The notes beneath the pieces were generated by a model. It did no database searches, was not told where the DNA came from, and was given only the letters and a program-made list of their open reading frames with translations. From Planctomycetia bacterium (GTDB lineage Bacteria; Planctomycetota; Planctomycetia; Pirellulales; JACPPG01): a stretch of 64,000 bases of DNA. Shown one piece after another: positions 29,155-37,807 of the stretch; position 1 is the stretch's first letter; every line of letters begins with the position of its first letter. A program made the position numbers and the translations under genes. The stretch is from NCBI GenBank assembly GCA_016191115.1, contig JACPPG010000032.1, positions 1-64,000 on the forward strand. Reading direction: 5' to 3'.

Positions 29155-29378
29155 ACGCGAAGTGTCCTCGGATCGTGGTTGAATGAGAACAGGCATCATA
29201 ACGCAGGCGCCGCCTGGACGACAAAACGGCAGACTCAAGTGGTTCCTAGACGCTTCGGCCGACGCGGCGTGCGTCGTGGCGCGCGAATCAAGCGCCCCCC
29301 GTTGATCTTGAGACAGCAGGCGTCGCCTCTGCGCCGCGGACTTGCGGACAGACCTTGCAACGAGCGGCAAGGAAAAGA

Positions 29379-29535
29379 CAGGGCCATTCTGTTTTTCAAA
29401 ATGGCGAGGCGGGAAAATAGGACTGGCTCCGAGCACAAACAGCGCAAGCCCTTTCATACCAACGCTGCGTCTCGGTGCCTGTCCCACTTTCCCGCCGGTG
29501 CGCCGCCGGCAAGCTTGAATCTGTGAACGGCCCTG
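29379..29535 (+). mobile_element. 157-bp MITE, copy 2
   Basis: This copy has the same length and ends as copy 1 (CAGGGCCATTCTG to GAACGGCCCTG). It is flanked by the perfect 10-bp duplication aaggaaaaga (29369-29378 and 29536-29545). It lies in the roughly 520-bp gap between the SDR gene and the SpoIIAA-like gene. The rest of that gap (29155-29368 and 29546-29674) shows no gene. Confidence 0.88.
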
Positions 29536-29674
29536 AAGGAAAAGAGATGTCACTCCGCCGCGACGCGCGTCCCCGCTTCAGCGACAACGCCTTACAACCA
29601 AAATGATCGCCGTGACGAGCGGGTCCAACCGTCGCAAATTGCAGCCTTCAGGGACACGGATGCACGCGCCGCGG

Positions 29675-30034
29675 CTAGCTCGCCAGCCACTTCTTGGCTT
29701 CGTCGGCCTCGGCGTGGTCGAAATACTTGATCGTGGCGCTGGTGAACGGCTTGCAGAACTTGGCCATGCCCTCCTGCCACTTTGATTCGCCGACGACGGC
29801 CAGCTTCTCGATGTCGCGGAAGTGCTTGACGTCGAACTTGATATCTTCCCACAGGGCGCCCATCTCCCAGCCGTGGAAGTCCTGCATCTCGAACAGGATC
29901 CGCACCTTGCCGTGCGACTTGATCAGCCGCTCGACCTCCGGTCCGAACCGTTCGTAGTCCTGTTTGCTGAGCTTTCCGCTGGCGCGGACGACGAGCGTTT
30001 TGTTGGCGGCATCCTCACGTAGTTCAACCGTCAT
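29675..30034 (-). CDS. SpoIIAA-like (STAS-fold) protein
   Basis: This 119-residue cytoplasmic protein matches the SpoIIAA-like family (PF11964), small STAS-fold proteins distantly related to anti-sigma factor antagonists and lipid-binding proteins. Recognisable parts are the opening strands (LVVRASGKLSKQDYERF), the VRILFEMQDFHGWEMGALW core, the AVVGESKWQEGMAKF segment and the closing YFDHAEADEAKKWL helix. A good ribosome binding site (GAGGTGA) stands six bases before the ATG at 30032-30034. The gene stands alone. No phosphorylatable Ser in the classical SpoIIAA position is evident, so a partner-switch role should not be assumed. Confidence 0.8.
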   Translation of the reverse strand: MTVELREDAANKTLVVRASGKLSKQDYERFGPEVERLIKSHGKVRILFEMQDFHGWEMGALWEDIKFDVKHFRDIEKLAVVGESKWQEGMAKFCKPFTSATIKYFDHAEADEAKKWLAS

Positions 30035-30236
30035 CGCATCACCTCGAGTACCTGTTGCGCGATAGTCTTTGCCTTGATTTACCGGACGCAGCCATGCACG
30101 CCTTCGCGTGCGGACCGCTCTGTTCCGGGACCGTCAGCCTACCACATTCCGCGCCGGGTCTGAATCGCCCGACGTCAGATTTCTGGCGCCGTAAGCGTCG
30201 TGTACGAGGCGACTCCCGTCGCCGACGCGCTCACCG

Positions 30237-30326
30237 TTGTAGGAGGCATCTCCCGATGCCGACCGCCGGGCGCGTTGGTTTATGGTTTTGCCCGGTTCGT
30301 TCGGCATTGGGAGATGCCTCCTACAA
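30237..30326. repeat. 26-bp inverted repeat (palindromic intergenic element)
   Basis: The arms 30237-30262 and 30301-30326 are inverted copies with one mismatch (core TAGGAGGCATCTCCC), separated by 38 bases. The hairpin would lie 35 bases before the start of the PhnP-like gene, in the otherwise empty 327-base gap 30035-30361. It resembles the REP-like elements frequent in planctomycetal genomes. A promoter is not visible. Confidence 0.8.
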
Positions 30327-30361
30327 TAGCGAAATAGCCCAGCTTCTCGTAGAATCCGCCC

Positions 30362-31174
30362 ATGCCTGCGCCCCGTACTCCTGTCACCACCGACATTTCC
30401 GGCCAGCTCGTGTTCCTGGGCACGGGCACGTCGGTCGGCGTCCCCGTGATCGGCTGCGGCTGTCCGACCTGCATCAGCGCGGACCCGCGCAATCGCCGCA
30501 CCCGCTGCGGCCTGGTGCTGGGGCTGCCTGCGGGCGTGCTGTTGGTCGACACGCCCACCGATCTGCACAGCCAGTTATTGCGGGAGCGGATCGGCCTGGT
30601 GCACGCGGTGCTATTCACGCACGAGCACGCCGACCACGTCTTCGGCCTGGACGACGTGCGGCTGTTCCCCTACTACCTGGGGCACAAACTGCCGCTTTAT
30701 TGCGAGGAGTCGGTCGAGACGCGGATTCGCAAGTCGTTCGACTACGCGTTTGCCGACGCCGCTAGTGGGTATCATGCCGGCGGCGTGCCGCTGTTGGAGT
30801 TCCGGCGGATCACGACCGAGCCCTTTGAGTTGCTGGGGGCGCGCGTCGTGCCCATTCGCCTGTTGCACGGGCGTTTCGAGGTGCTGGGATTTCGCTTCGG
30901 CAACGTGGCCTACTGCACCGACACCAACAAAATTCCAGACGAAAGCTGGCCGCTGTTGGCGGGCCTCGACGTATTGGTGCTCGACGCCCTGCGGCAGAAG
31001 CCGCACGTGACGCATTTCGGGCTGGCCGAGGCGATCGACGTGGCGCAGCGGGTGGGGGCGAAGCGGACGTTTTTCACGCACATGTCGCACGACCTGGAGC
31101 ACGCGGCCACGAACGACCTTTTGCCGGCCGGCATGGAGCTGGCGTACGATGGTCTGAAGATTCCGCTGACATGA
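30362..31174 (+). CDS. Metallo-beta-lactamase-fold phosphodiesterase, PhnP-like
   Basis: This 270-residue soluble hydrolase begins with the LVFLGTGTSVGVPVIGCGC signature of PhnP/RNase Z-like enzymes, which cleave phosphodiester bonds such as cyclic ribose phosphates. The paired Cys (CGCPTC) is typical of PhnP-type proteins. The metal site is shown by THEHADH (near residue 82), the later His of RLLHGRF, the Asp of AYCTDTN and the final HMSHDL. No phosphonate-lyase genes are nearby, so the physiological substrate is open. The ATG at 30362 puts the beta-lactamase fold 14 residues in, as expected. It is a single gene followed by a short repeat. Confidence 0.85.
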   Translation: MPAPRTPVTTDISGQLVFLGTGTSVGVPVIGCGCPTCISADPRNRRTRCGLVLGLPAGVLLVDTPTDLHSQLLRERIGLVHAVLFTHEHADHVFGLDDVRLFPYYLGHKLPLYCEESVETRIRKSFDYAFADAASGYHAGGVPLLEFRRITTEPFELLGARVVPIRLLHGRFEVLGFRFGNVAYCTDTNKIPDESWPLLAGLDVLVLDALRQKPHVTHFGLAEAIDVAQRVGAKRTFFTHMSHDLEHAATNDLLPAGMELAYDGLKIPLT

Positions 31175-31182
31175 AGCATACT

Positions 31183-31220
31183 CCCTCTCCCCTTGCGGGA
31201 GAGGGCCGGGGTGAGGGGTA
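31183..31220. repeat. Short palindromic repeat CTCTCCCCTTGCGGGAGAGG
   Basis: An intergenic sequence of the widespread type CTCTCCCC-TTG-GGGAGAGGG followed by gtgagggg lies eight bases after the stop of the PhnP-like gene. A relative in reverse orientation is at 43922-43959. The hairpin could act as a weak terminator between the two same-strand genes. No T tract follows. Confidence 0.65.
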
Positions 31221-31287
31221 AAAACAAGACCCACTCGAGTTTGCGAAAGGTCGATCTGCAACTCCGAATCTGCTTGACTCTGTGGTT

Positions 31288-32706
31288 ATGAGCGCTCCCG
31301 ACAAAACCAAACTCCTCGCGCGGCTTCGGCCCTTCGGCCAGGAGCATTTGCTGCGATTCTGGGACGAGCTGACCGACGCCCAGCGTGCGGCACTAGCCGG
31401 CCAGATCGACGGCATTGATTTCACCCAGATCGCCACCCTCTGCCGGCAAGCCACGTCGGATGCACCGCAGGACGCGCAGGCGGTGGCCGAGCGTGCCAGC
31501 GAGGCCGAGCCGCCGCCGGCCATCCGCCTGGCCGATCAGCGGGCCGGCGCGTCCGCCGCCGACGCCCGCCGCCGCGGCGAAGAAGCACTGCGGGCCGGAA
31601 AACTTGGCGTCGTCCTGGTCGCCGGTGGCCAAGGGACGCGCCTCGGCTTTGATCATCCCAAGGGGCTCTACGAAATCGGGCCGGTGTCGGGTGCCTCGCT
31701 CTTTCAAATCCTGTTCGAGAAGCTGCTGGCCCGCGGCCGCCGCTACGGCGTCCGCATCCCGCTCTACCTGATGACGAGCCCTGCGACGCACGACGAGACG
31801 CTCGCGGCGCTGGACGAGCCCAAGCGGTACGGCCTGCCGGCCAAGGACGTGCTGGTGTTTTGCCAGGGGACAATGCCGGCCGTCGACGCCGCGAGCGGCC
31901 GACTGCTGCTCGAGGACAAAGGCAAGCTGTTTGCCAGCCCCGACGGTCACGGTGGCATGCTCGCGGCGCTCGACCGCTCGGGTGGGCTTGCCGACATCCG
32001 CCGCCGCGGCCTGGAGCAGTTGTTCTACATGCAGGTCGACAATCCGCTGGTCGAGGTGTGCGACCCGGCGTTTATTGGGTATCACCTTGCGGCCGGCTCC
32101 GAGGCCTCGACGCAAGTCGTCCAAAAGCTCGATCCGCTGGACCGCGTTGGCAACGTCGTGTCGATCGACGGCCGCGTGCAGATCATCGAATACAGCGATC
32201 TGCCGGAAAACGTCGCACGGTTGCCTGCCCCCGACGGGTCGCTGAAGTTATGGGCGGGCAACATCGCCGTACACGTGTTCGACGTGGCGTTCCTCGCGCG
32301 GATGAGCGAACACGGCGGCCGGCTGCCGTTCCACATCGCCCGCAAGATTGTGCCGTATATCGACGACGCAGGCCATGCGGTCGAGCCGGAGAAGCCCAAT
32401 GCGATCAAGTTCGAGCGGTTTATTTTTGACTTGTTGCCGGCCGCGCGGACGGCGCTCGTGGTGGAAGTGGACGAGGCGGCGGCCTTTGCCCCCTTGAAAA
32501 ATGGGCCTGGAGCCAAGCGCGACACGCCCGAGTGGGTTCGCGGCCAGATGGTGGCTTTGCACCGCGGCTGGCTGGAAAAAGTGGGGGCCACGGTGGCGAA
32601 CGGCGTGCAGGTCGAGATCAGCCCGCTGTTTGCCTTGGACGCCGCGGAGGTGGCCACGAAAATCCCGCGGGGCCTGCGCGTGACCGCGGACCGATACTTC
32701 CGCTGA
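31288..32706 (+). CDS. UDPGP-family UDP-sugar pyrophosphorylase (UAP1-like)
   Basis: This 472-residue cytoplasmic nucleotidyltransferase makes a UDP-sugar (probably UDP-N-acetylglucosamine or UDP-glucose) from UTP and the sugar 1-phosphate. An N-terminal helical region is followed by the nucleotide-binding loop VVLVAGGQGTRLGFDHPKG (about residues 108-126). Then come YMQVDNPLVEVCDP and a C-terminal sugar-binding part with KPNAIKFERFIFDLLP. This arrangement is the eukaryote-like UDPGP type (as in UAP1), not the bacterial GlmU or GalU type. The ATG at 31288 is preferred over the GTG two codons earlier. The next gene makes GDP-mannose, so the pair may feed polysaccharide synthesis. A perfect 27-bp hairpin follows the stop. 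Confidence 0.85.
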   Translation: MSAPDKTKLLARLRPFGQEHLLRFWDELTDAQRAALAGQIDGIDFTQIATLCRQATSDAPQDAQAVAERASEAEPPPAIRLADQRAGASAADARRRGEEALRAGKLGVVLVAGGQGTRLGFDHPKGLYEIGPVSGASLFQILFEKLLARGRRYGVRIPLYLMTSPATHDETLAALDEPKRYGLPAKDVLVFCQGTMPAVDAASGRLLLEDKGKLFASPDGHGGMLAALDRSGGLADIRRRGLEQLFYMQVDNPLVEVCDPAFIGYHLAAGSEASTQVVQKLDPLDRVGNVVSIDGRVQIIEYSDLPENVARLPAPDGSLKLWAGNIAVHVFDVAFLARMSEHGGRLPFHIARKIVPYIDDAGHAVEPEKPNAIKFERFIFDLLPAARTALVVEVDEAAAFAPLKNGPGAKRDTPEWVRGQMVALHRGWLEKVGATVANGVQVEISPLFALDAAEVATKIPRGLRVTADRYFR

Positions 32707-32712
32707 TGACAC

Positions 32713-32781
32713 GGGAGGGCGAGGCTCCTGCCGAGCCGGCGCCCGCGCAACGTGCCGGCTCGGCAGGAGCCTCGCCCTCCC
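32713..32781. repeat. Palindromic repeat GGGAGGGCGAGG, copy A
   Basis: Arms 32713-32739 and 32755-32781 are a perfect 27-bp inverted repeat with a 15-base loop, six bases after the stop of the UDPGP gene. The same arms recur at 35369, 52275 and 61339. The structure could terminate transcription or protect the 3' end of the mRNA. No T tract follows. Confidence 0.85.
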
Positions 32782-32832
32782 ACTTTTCGCGTTTAGGTAG
32801 ACCTTGCAAACGCACCTGCCGGAGACACATAA

Positions 32833-33936
32833 ATGCCATTTGCTTTGGTCATGGCGGGCGGCTCCGGCACGCGGTTCTGGCCGCTCAGCCGTGAGGCGCT
32901 GCCGAAGCAACTCTTGAACCTGTTGGGCCCGCGGTCGCTGCTTGCCAGCACGATCGATCGCCTCGATGGGCTGGTCCCGCGCGGCGATGTCATCGTGGCG
33001 ACCGGCGCGAGACTGGTTGGCGCGGTGCAAGAGCAATTGCCCGACTTCTCGCCGGACGCGATCCTTGCCGAGCCGTGCAAGCGCGACACGGCGCCGTGCA
33101 TCGGCCTGGTCGCCATGCTAGTCGAAAAGCGCGCTCCCGAAGCGACGATGGTGGTGCTGCCGTCGGACCACGTGATTCGCGATGGCGCGGCGTTCCAGGC
33201 GGCCGTGCGGCAGGCGTTCGCGCTGGTCGAGGAGCGACCCGGTCGTCTGGTGACCTTCGGCATCCGGCCCACGTACCCGGCCGAGAGCTTTGGGTACCTC
33301 GAGCGGGGCGAACCGGTTGCGTCCATGGGGGCGGGGGCCGACGGGCCCGGCAAAGCCTATCGCGTGGCGCGGTTCCGCGAGAAGCCTTCGCTCGACATCG
33401 CGCAGCAATATGTGGCCGCCGGCAATTTTTTCTGGAACTCCGGCATCTTCGTTTGGAAAGCCCGCGCGATCCTAGCGGAACTGGCGGCGCGACAGCCGGA
33501 GATGCACGCGCTACTAGAGCAAATCGCGGCGAGCCACGGAACGCCGGGCTTCGACGCTGCCCTGGCGCGAGAATTTCCAGCGGTCCGCGCGATTTCCATC
33601 GACTTCGCCGTGATGGAGCACGCGGCCGACGTGGTGATGATCGAGGCCCCGTTCGACTGGGACGACCTGGGAAGCTGGCAGGCGCTGGCCCGGCAGCGCG
33701 GCGCCGACGAGCACGGCAACACGGTCGTCGGCCGCCACCTGGGCGTGAAGACCCGCGGGACGACCGTGTACAACGCGGACGATGGCGGCGGCCATCTGAT
33801 CGTGACGGTGGGCGTCGATGACCTGATCATCGTCCACGCGCCCGACGCCACGCTCGTGGCCAGCAAGCGCGACGAGGAGTCATTGCGCCAGGTGGCGAAG
33901 CTCATCGCCGAGCGCGGCTGGCGGGATCACCTATAA
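32833..33936 (+). CDS. manC: Mannose-1-phosphate guanylyltransferase
   Basis: This 367-residue cytoplasmic enzyme converts mannose 1-phosphate and GTP to GDP-mannose, the donor for mannosylated or fucosylated surface glycans. The N-terminal signature ALVMAGGSGTRFWPLSRE (residues 4-21) binds the nucleotide. Further family marks are EPCKRDTAPCIG, the VLPSDHVI metal-binding segment, RFREKPS, NFFWNSGIFVW and FDWDDLGSW. The length corresponds to a monofunctional enzyme without the phosphomannose isomerase domain of long ManC proteins. It lies 126 bases after the UDPGP gene, with a strong hairpin between them. Confidence 0.9.
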   Translation: MPFALVMAGGSGTRFWPLSREALPKQLLNLLGPRSLLASTIDRLDGLVPRGDVIVATGARLVGAVQEQLPDFSPDAILAEPCKRDTAPCIGLVAMLVEKRAPEATMVVLPSDHVIRDGAAFQAAVRQAFALVEERPGRLVTFGIRPTYPAESFGYLERGEPVASMGAGADGPGKAYRVARFREKPSLDIAQQYVAAGNFFWNSGIFVWKARAILAELAARQPEMHALLEQIAASHGTPGFDAALAREFPAVRAISIDFAVMEHAADVVMIEAPFDWDDLGSWQALARQRGADEHGNTVVGRHLGVKTRGTTVYNADDGGGHLIVTVGVDDLIIVHAPDATLVASKRDEESLRQVAKLIAERGWRDHL

Positions 33937-33993
33937 TTGATGCGTATGCCGTAGAGATCTTCGCTGCCAAACGATCGAGCGCGCCCCATCTCA

Positions 33994-34470
33994 GTGCCAA
34001 CGACCAACCAACCAAATGCCCCTTCACCCGGCCGCGTTGCCGGCATTGACTTCGGCACGGTCCGGCTGGGGATCGCGCTATCCGATGCGCGGCGCTCGAT
34101 CGCCAGCCCCTTCGCGAACTACACCCGCCGCTCTCCGCCGGTCGATGCGGAGCACTTCCGCCGCCTGGTGGCCGATGAGGGCATCGCGCTCTTCGTCGTC
34201 GGGCTGCCGGTGCATCTCGACGGGCGGGAAAGCGCCAAATCGCGCGCGGCGCGGCGCTTCGGCCAGTGGCTGCACGAAGCGACTGGCGTGACGGTCGAGT
34301 TCTTCGATGAGCGCTTCACCACCGCCGAGGCGGAGCAGGCCCTGGCTGTGGGCGAGTTCACGAAGAAAAAGCGCAAAGCCCGGCTCGACATGCTGGCGGC
34401 GCAGATTCTGCTGACGGCGTATCTCGAATCAGGTGGCGCCACCGATGCGCCCGCCGGCCTGGACGACTGA
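33994..34470 (+). CDS. ruvX: Putative pre-16S rRNA nuclease / Holliday junction resolvase-like RuvX (YqgF)
   Basis: This 158-residue cytoplasmic RNase H-fold nuclease belongs to the YqgF/RuvX family, which processes the 5' end of 16S rRNA in Escherichia coli and was first proposed as a Holliday junction resolvase. The signature GIDFGTVRLGIALSD lies at residues 17-31, FVVGLPVHLDGRES carries the middle motif, and FFDERFTTAEAE followed by KKRKARLDMLAAQILL carries the last acidic residues. The start is a GTG at 33994; no in-frame ATG stands at a suitable place. The stop is followed after only three bases by the epimerase gene, so the two are probably co-transcribed. Confidence 0.9.
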   Translation: MPTTNQPNAPSPGRVAGIDFGTVRLGIALSDARRSIASPFANYTRRSPPVDAEHFRRLVADEGIALFVVGLPVHLDGRESAKSRAARRFGQWLHEATGVTVEFFDERFTTAEAEQALAVGEFTKKKRKARLDMLAAQILLTAYLESGGATDAPAGLDD

Positions 34471-34473
34471 CTC

Positions 34474-35331
34474 ATGGCGAAGCTGGTCATAGGATGCGGA
34501 TATTTGGGCCGACGCGTCGCCGACCGGTGGCGCGCGGCTGGGCACGAAGTGTTCGCCGTGACGCGTTCTCCCACGCGCGCCGCCGAATTCGCCCACGCCG
34601 GCCTGCAGCCGATCGTGGCCGATTGCCTGCGGCTGGAGACGCTCGCGGACCTTCCGGCGGCCGACACCGTGCTCTATTCGGTGGGATACGACCGCGAGCA
34701 GGCTCACGGGATCGAGGAGGTCTACCTGCACGGACTGGTCAACGTGCTGGGCGCGCTTCCAGAGGCGACAGGCCGCGTGATCCACACGAGCTCGACGGGC
34801 GTCTACGGCGACTGCGCGGGGGATTGGGTCGACGAGCAGACGCCCTGCTTTCCCGACCGCCCGGGTGGCCGCGCTTGCCTGGCCGCCGAAGAAGCGCTCC
34901 GTGCCCACCCGCGCGGCGCGAACGCCGTTATCCTACGATTGGCCGGCATCTACGGTCCTGGCCGGGTTCCGCGGGCCGAGACGCTGGCGTCCGGGCGTCC
35001 GATTCCGGCGGCGCCCAAGGCATGGCTCAATCTGATTCACGTCGACGATGCGGCCACTGTCATCCTGGCCGCCGAGACGATCGCCGGGCCGCGTGTGTTC
35101 GTCGTGTCCGACGGGAATCCGGTCAGCCGGCGCGAATACTATCGCGAGCTGGCGCGATTGATGGGCCTCGTGGAGCCGCGGTTTATCGAGCCTGCGCCCG
35201 CCTCGCGCCTGGCCCGCCGCGCCGCGGGCGACAAACGCGCGAGCAACGCCCGGCTGGTCGACGAGCTTGGCATTCGCTTCGCGCACCCGTCGTATCGCGA
35301 GGGTCTGGCCTCGATCCTGGCCAGCGGCTGA
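34474..35331 (+). CDS. NAD(P)-dependent epimerase-like protein (extended SDR)
   Basis: This 285-residue protein has a Rossmann fold opening with MAKLVIGCGYLGRRVA, a GxGxxG cofactor site at the very N-terminus. It continues with VTRSPTRA, the VIHTSSTGVYGD strand and RLAGIYGPGR, and ends with a substrate-domain segment, LNLIHVDDAATVI. This is the pattern of the atypical SDR group that includes YeeZ. The usual YxxxK is not evident: the region after the Ser-containing strand reads RACLAAEEAL, so catalytic activity is uncertain. It begins three bases after ruvX. The substrate is unknown. Confidence 0.75.
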   Translation: MAKLVIGCGYLGRRVADRWRAAGHEVFAVTRSPTRAAEFAHAGLQPIVADCLRLETLADLPAADTVLYSVGYDREQAHGIEEVYLHGLVNVLGALPEATGRVIHTSSTGVYGDCAGDWVDEQTPCFPDRPGGRACLAAEEALRAHPRGANAVILRLAGIYGPGRVPRAETLASGRPIPAAPKAWLNLIHVDDAATVILAAETIAGPRVFVVSDGNPVSRREYYRELARLMGLVEPRFIEPAPASRLARRAAGDKRASNARLVDELGIRFAHPSYREGLASILASG

Positions 35332-35368
35332 GTGGCGCGTGCGGTGACTGATCGACTTAACTGCATCG

Positions 35369-35443
35369 GGGAGGGCGAAGCTCCTGCTGAGCCGGTGCTA
35401 CCGCATCTGTGGCGCCGCGGCTCGGCAGGAGCCTCGCCCTCCC
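35369..35443. repeat. Palindromic repeat GGGAGGGCGAAG, copy B
   Basis: This imperfect inverted repeat (left arm from 35369, right arm ending at 35443, about 25 bp each, loop about 20 bases) has the same sequence as copy A with a few changes. It is the only recognisable element in the 317-base gap 35332-35648 between two same-strand genes. The remaining 205 bases before the next ATG show nothing I can name. Confidence 0.8.
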
Positions 35444-35648
35444 GAGCGGCCGCATCCCGCGATCGCGAGTCGCGCTTCCTGGTCCTTGTCGCTTTGGGGG
35501 CTTGGACTTAGAATCGTGGCGTCCGAGCAGGGGGCTTGCCACGAATGCTTGTCGCCCTAGGCGGCTCGACGTGCAACATACAGACGGCCGCTCACCCAGC
35601 GCGGCACGTGTCCCATCCTGATTTCCGAGCACGACAGGACGTTCCCCC

Positions 35649-36464
35649 ATGCTAGAGCGGAAGCCCGTCTTCCCCCACGTCGTCGAGATGAACTACCAGG
35701 CCGGCGAACGCCTGGGGTGCAACGTCTACCTGGTGTACGACGAGGCGGAGTGGCTGCTTGTGGACATCGGCTTCGACGAGACGGTCGACGAGATCGTGGA
35801 GATGATCCGGCAGCTCGATTTCCCGCTCTCCAACTGCAAGACGGTCATCGCCACGCACGCCGACGTGGATCACATCCAGGGGCTGGCCAAGGTCAAGCAA
35901 CTGCTGAAGACCACGGTTACCGGCCATCGCCTGGCCGCCGAGGCGCTGGCCACTGGCGACGCGATCAAGACGTTTGCCCGCATCGACGCCCAGAACATTC
36001 ACCTCGATATGCCGCCGGTGAAGCTGGACGCGCTGGTGGACGAGGGGGACACGATTTCGGTCGGCCGGCTGCAACTCGAGGTGTGGCACACGCCCGGCCA
36101 TACCGACAGCCAGCTTTCGTTCCGCCTGGGGAACCTGCTATTGAGCGGCGACAACATCTACCGCGACGGCTGCGTGGGCGCCATCGACGCCCACCACGGC
36201 AGCGACATCGAGGCCTTCCTTACGTCGCTACGCCGCATCCGGGCCAGCGACGTCGAGTGGCTGCTACCCAGCCACGGCCCCATCTTCCGCAAGGACAACG
36301 CGGTGATCGACCGCACGATCGCTCGCCTGGAGGGCTATCTGCACATGGCCGATTTCGGCACCTGTGCCGTCGACTGGCCGCTGATGGACGAATGGGACCA
36401 GGAACTGGCGGAAGGGCGGATGCCGCAGGAAGACGCGGCAGCGCCGTCGGCGGCGAAGGGGTGA
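35649..36464 (+). CDS. Metallo-beta-lactamase-fold hydrolase (glyoxalase II-like)
   Basis: This 271-residue soluble metallohydrolase has the complete metal site: THADVDH (near residue 75), WHTPGHT (near 146), SGDNIY (Asp near 169) and LPSHGP (near 209). The order matches the glyoxalase II/BCSD1-like MBL subgroup, which hydrolyses thioesters or small esters; the substrate is not evident. The C-terminus adds a helical tail of about 60 residues. It stands alone, with a short perfect hairpin 15 bases after the stop. Confidence 0.85.
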   Translation: MLERKPVFPHVVEMNYQAGERLGCNVYLVYDEAEWLLVDIGFDETVDEIVEMIRQLDFPLSNCKTVIATHADVDHIQGLAKVKQLLKTTVTGHRLAAEALATGDAIKTFARIDAQNIHLDMPPVKLDALVDEGDTISVGRLQLEVWHTPGHTDSQLSFRLGNLLLSGDNIYRDGCVGAIDAHHGSDIEAFLTSLRRIRASDVEWLLPSHGPIFRKDNAVIDRTIARLEGYLHMADFGTCAVDWPLMDEWDQELAEGRMPQEDAAAPSAAKG

Positions 36465-36479
36465 ACGTTCGGTAGGCTC

Positions 36480-36500
36480 GAAGCACCGTCGCGGTGCTTC
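36480..36500 (+). terminator. Short perfect hairpin after the MBL hydrolase
   Basis: GAAGCACCG (36480-36488) and its exact complement CGGTGCTTC (36492-36500) form a 9-bp stem with a 3-base loop, 15 bases after the stop codon. No T tract follows, so it is only a candidate terminator or 3'-end protector. The remaining 36501-36804 before the next gene shows no gene or structure that I can support. Confidence 0.5.
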
Positions 36501-36804
36501 CGCGCCCGACCCACCTGGAAAAGGGAAACCATGACGGATGCTGCGGCTCGCTAGCGGCTTGCGGTCGAGCTTGGGCGGCGTTTTGGCGTGGTCGCGTGGC
36601 GGCAAAGTTTACCAGCCTTTTCCTTGTTGCCGATAACGAGTTGCAACTCTACCGGGTTTGCCGGATATTCCCTCAATGCGGCTTGTAGGGGCGGCCGATT
36701 GTTGTCTGGTAGAGACCCAGCTTGTCGCCGCCGGGATTGGACAGGGCACGCCATTCGGTTCGTGCCCAGCCGGCCGCCGCGCCTTGGGTGAGGGGGGATT
36801 CACG

Positions 36805-37131
36805 ATGGTTCGCCGCAGCATGCTGGCGGTCGTCTGCGCGCTAGTGGCGTGGAGCGTGGCTCCGCGCACGGCCGAGGCGCAAGAGCAGGCCTTCGGCCGG
36901 CAATGGGCCCGCAGCTACAACACGCAGGACTGGGAGCGGTTCTACCACTACCCGTACCTGTGGTATCCGCAGAACTTCTGGAGCGCCGATTACTATCGCA
37001 GCTCCGAGAGCCTGTACTACCGCTATCCGCCCGAGATGCGGATCCCGGTCTACAATCGCCGTTGGCACAACGAGTATCCGCAGGCCCGCAAATACCACTG
37101 GGGCCATCACTTCATCTTGGATACGTTCTAA
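36805..37131 (+). CDS. Small secreted Tyr/Trp-rich protein
   Basis: The protein has 108 residues and a clear signal peptide (MVRRSMLAVVCALVAWSVAP, cleavage expected after AEA at residue 25). The mature 83 residues contain 13 Tyr and 6 Trp in segments such as DWERFYHYPYLWYPQNFW and LYYRYPPEM, with many Arg and His. Related small proteins occur in Planctomycetes as far as I recall, but I know no tested function. The ATG at 36805 is chosen for the signal peptide and the preceding AGGGGGG; the frame continues upstream without support. An export-linked structural or envelope role is plausible inference. Confidence 0.75.
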   Translation: MVRRSMLAVVCALVAWSVAPRTAEAQEQAFGRQWARSYNTQDWERFYHYPYLWYPQNFWSADYYRSSESLYYRYPPEMRIPVYNRRWHNEYPQARKYHWGHHFILDTF

Positions 37132-37150
37132 AGAGCGCCAATGATGAATG

Positions 37151-37212
37151 CGCGAATGATGAATGATGAATGAGACGTGACGGCAACTGCCCTTCATCAT
37201 TCATCATTCCGC
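37151..37212. repeat. Inverted GAATGATGAATGATGAA repeat between convergent genes
   Basis: Arms 37151-37170 and 37193-37212 are inverted copies (18 of 20 matching) separated by 22 bases, between the stops of the secreted protein (plus) and hisB (minus). The position suits a bidirectional terminator. Direct copies of the related unit ATGATGAATGCGGAATGATG also occur at 39625 and 55244. Confidence 0.75.
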
Positions 37213-37219
37213 ATTCGCC

Positions 37220-37807
37220 TCATAACGTCCCCTTCGTGCTGGGGATGCCGGTCATGCGCGGGTCCGGTTCGACGGCCATGCGCAGCGCGCGGGCCGTGGC
37301 CTTGAAGATCGCCTCGGCGATGTGGTGGTTGTTGCGGCCGTGGTGCAGCACGACGTGCAGGTTCATCAGTGCGTTGGCCGCCGCCGCCTGCCAGAAGTCC
37401 TGCACCAGCTCGCTGTCGAAGTCGCCGATCTTCGCCGCCGTGAAATCGGCCTTGAAGACAAACGCGTAGCGGCCCGACAGGTCGACCCCCGCGGTCACAA
37501 GCGTCTCCTCCATCGGCAGCGTGAAGTGGCCATAACGGCGTATGCCCGCTTTGTCGCCCACCGCCTGCTTCAGGGCCTGGCCGAAGCAGATTCCCACGTC
37601 CTCGACCGTGTGATGCTGATCCACGTGCAGGTCGCCCTTGGCCCGGACGGTCAGGTCGAACGCGGCATGGCGGGCCAAAAGCGCGAGCATGTGGTCGAAA
37701 AAGCCGACGCCCGTGGCGACGTCCGAAGTGCCAGAAGCATCCAAATCGAGGGCGAGCTCGATCTGCGTTTCGGTGGTCTGGCGCTCGATTTTGGCCTGGC
37801 GCGTCAT
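37220..37807 (-). CDS. hisB: Imidazoleglycerol-phosphate dehydratase
   Basis: This 195-residue enzyme dehydrates imidazoleglycerol phosphate to imidazoleacetol phosphate, the sixth step of histidine synthesis, in the cytoplasm. The manganese-binding histidine clusters are present: FFDHML (near residue 38), DQHHTVEDV (near 65) and [15 protein letters not shown] (near 155). The length fits the monofunctional bacterial type; the phosphatase half of the enterobacterial HisB is absent. It is the last gene of the minus-strand run hisD-hisC-ppa-hisB and starts 86 bases after the ppa stop. Confidence 0.95.
   Translation of the reverse strand: MTRQAKIERQTTETQIELALDLDASGTSDVATGVGFFDHMLALLARHAAFDLTVRAKGDLHVDQHHTVEDVGICFGQALKQAVGDKAGIRRYGHFTLPMEETLVTAGVDLSGRYAFVFKADFTAAKIGDFDSELVQDFWQAAAANALMNLHVVLHHGRNNHHIAEAIFKATARALRMAVEPDPRMTGIPSTKGTL

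Noticed and set aside
29155-29553. N-terminal extension of the SDR frame
   Set aside because: The extra codons translate MITE copy 2 and intergenic DNA; the nucleotide-binding motif fixes the start at 29154.
30055-30765. A 236-codon plus-strand frame overlapping the PhnP-like gene
   Set aside because: It runs through the 26-bp inverted repeat and then out of frame through a clear metallo-beta-lactamase gene; Arg-rich shadow.
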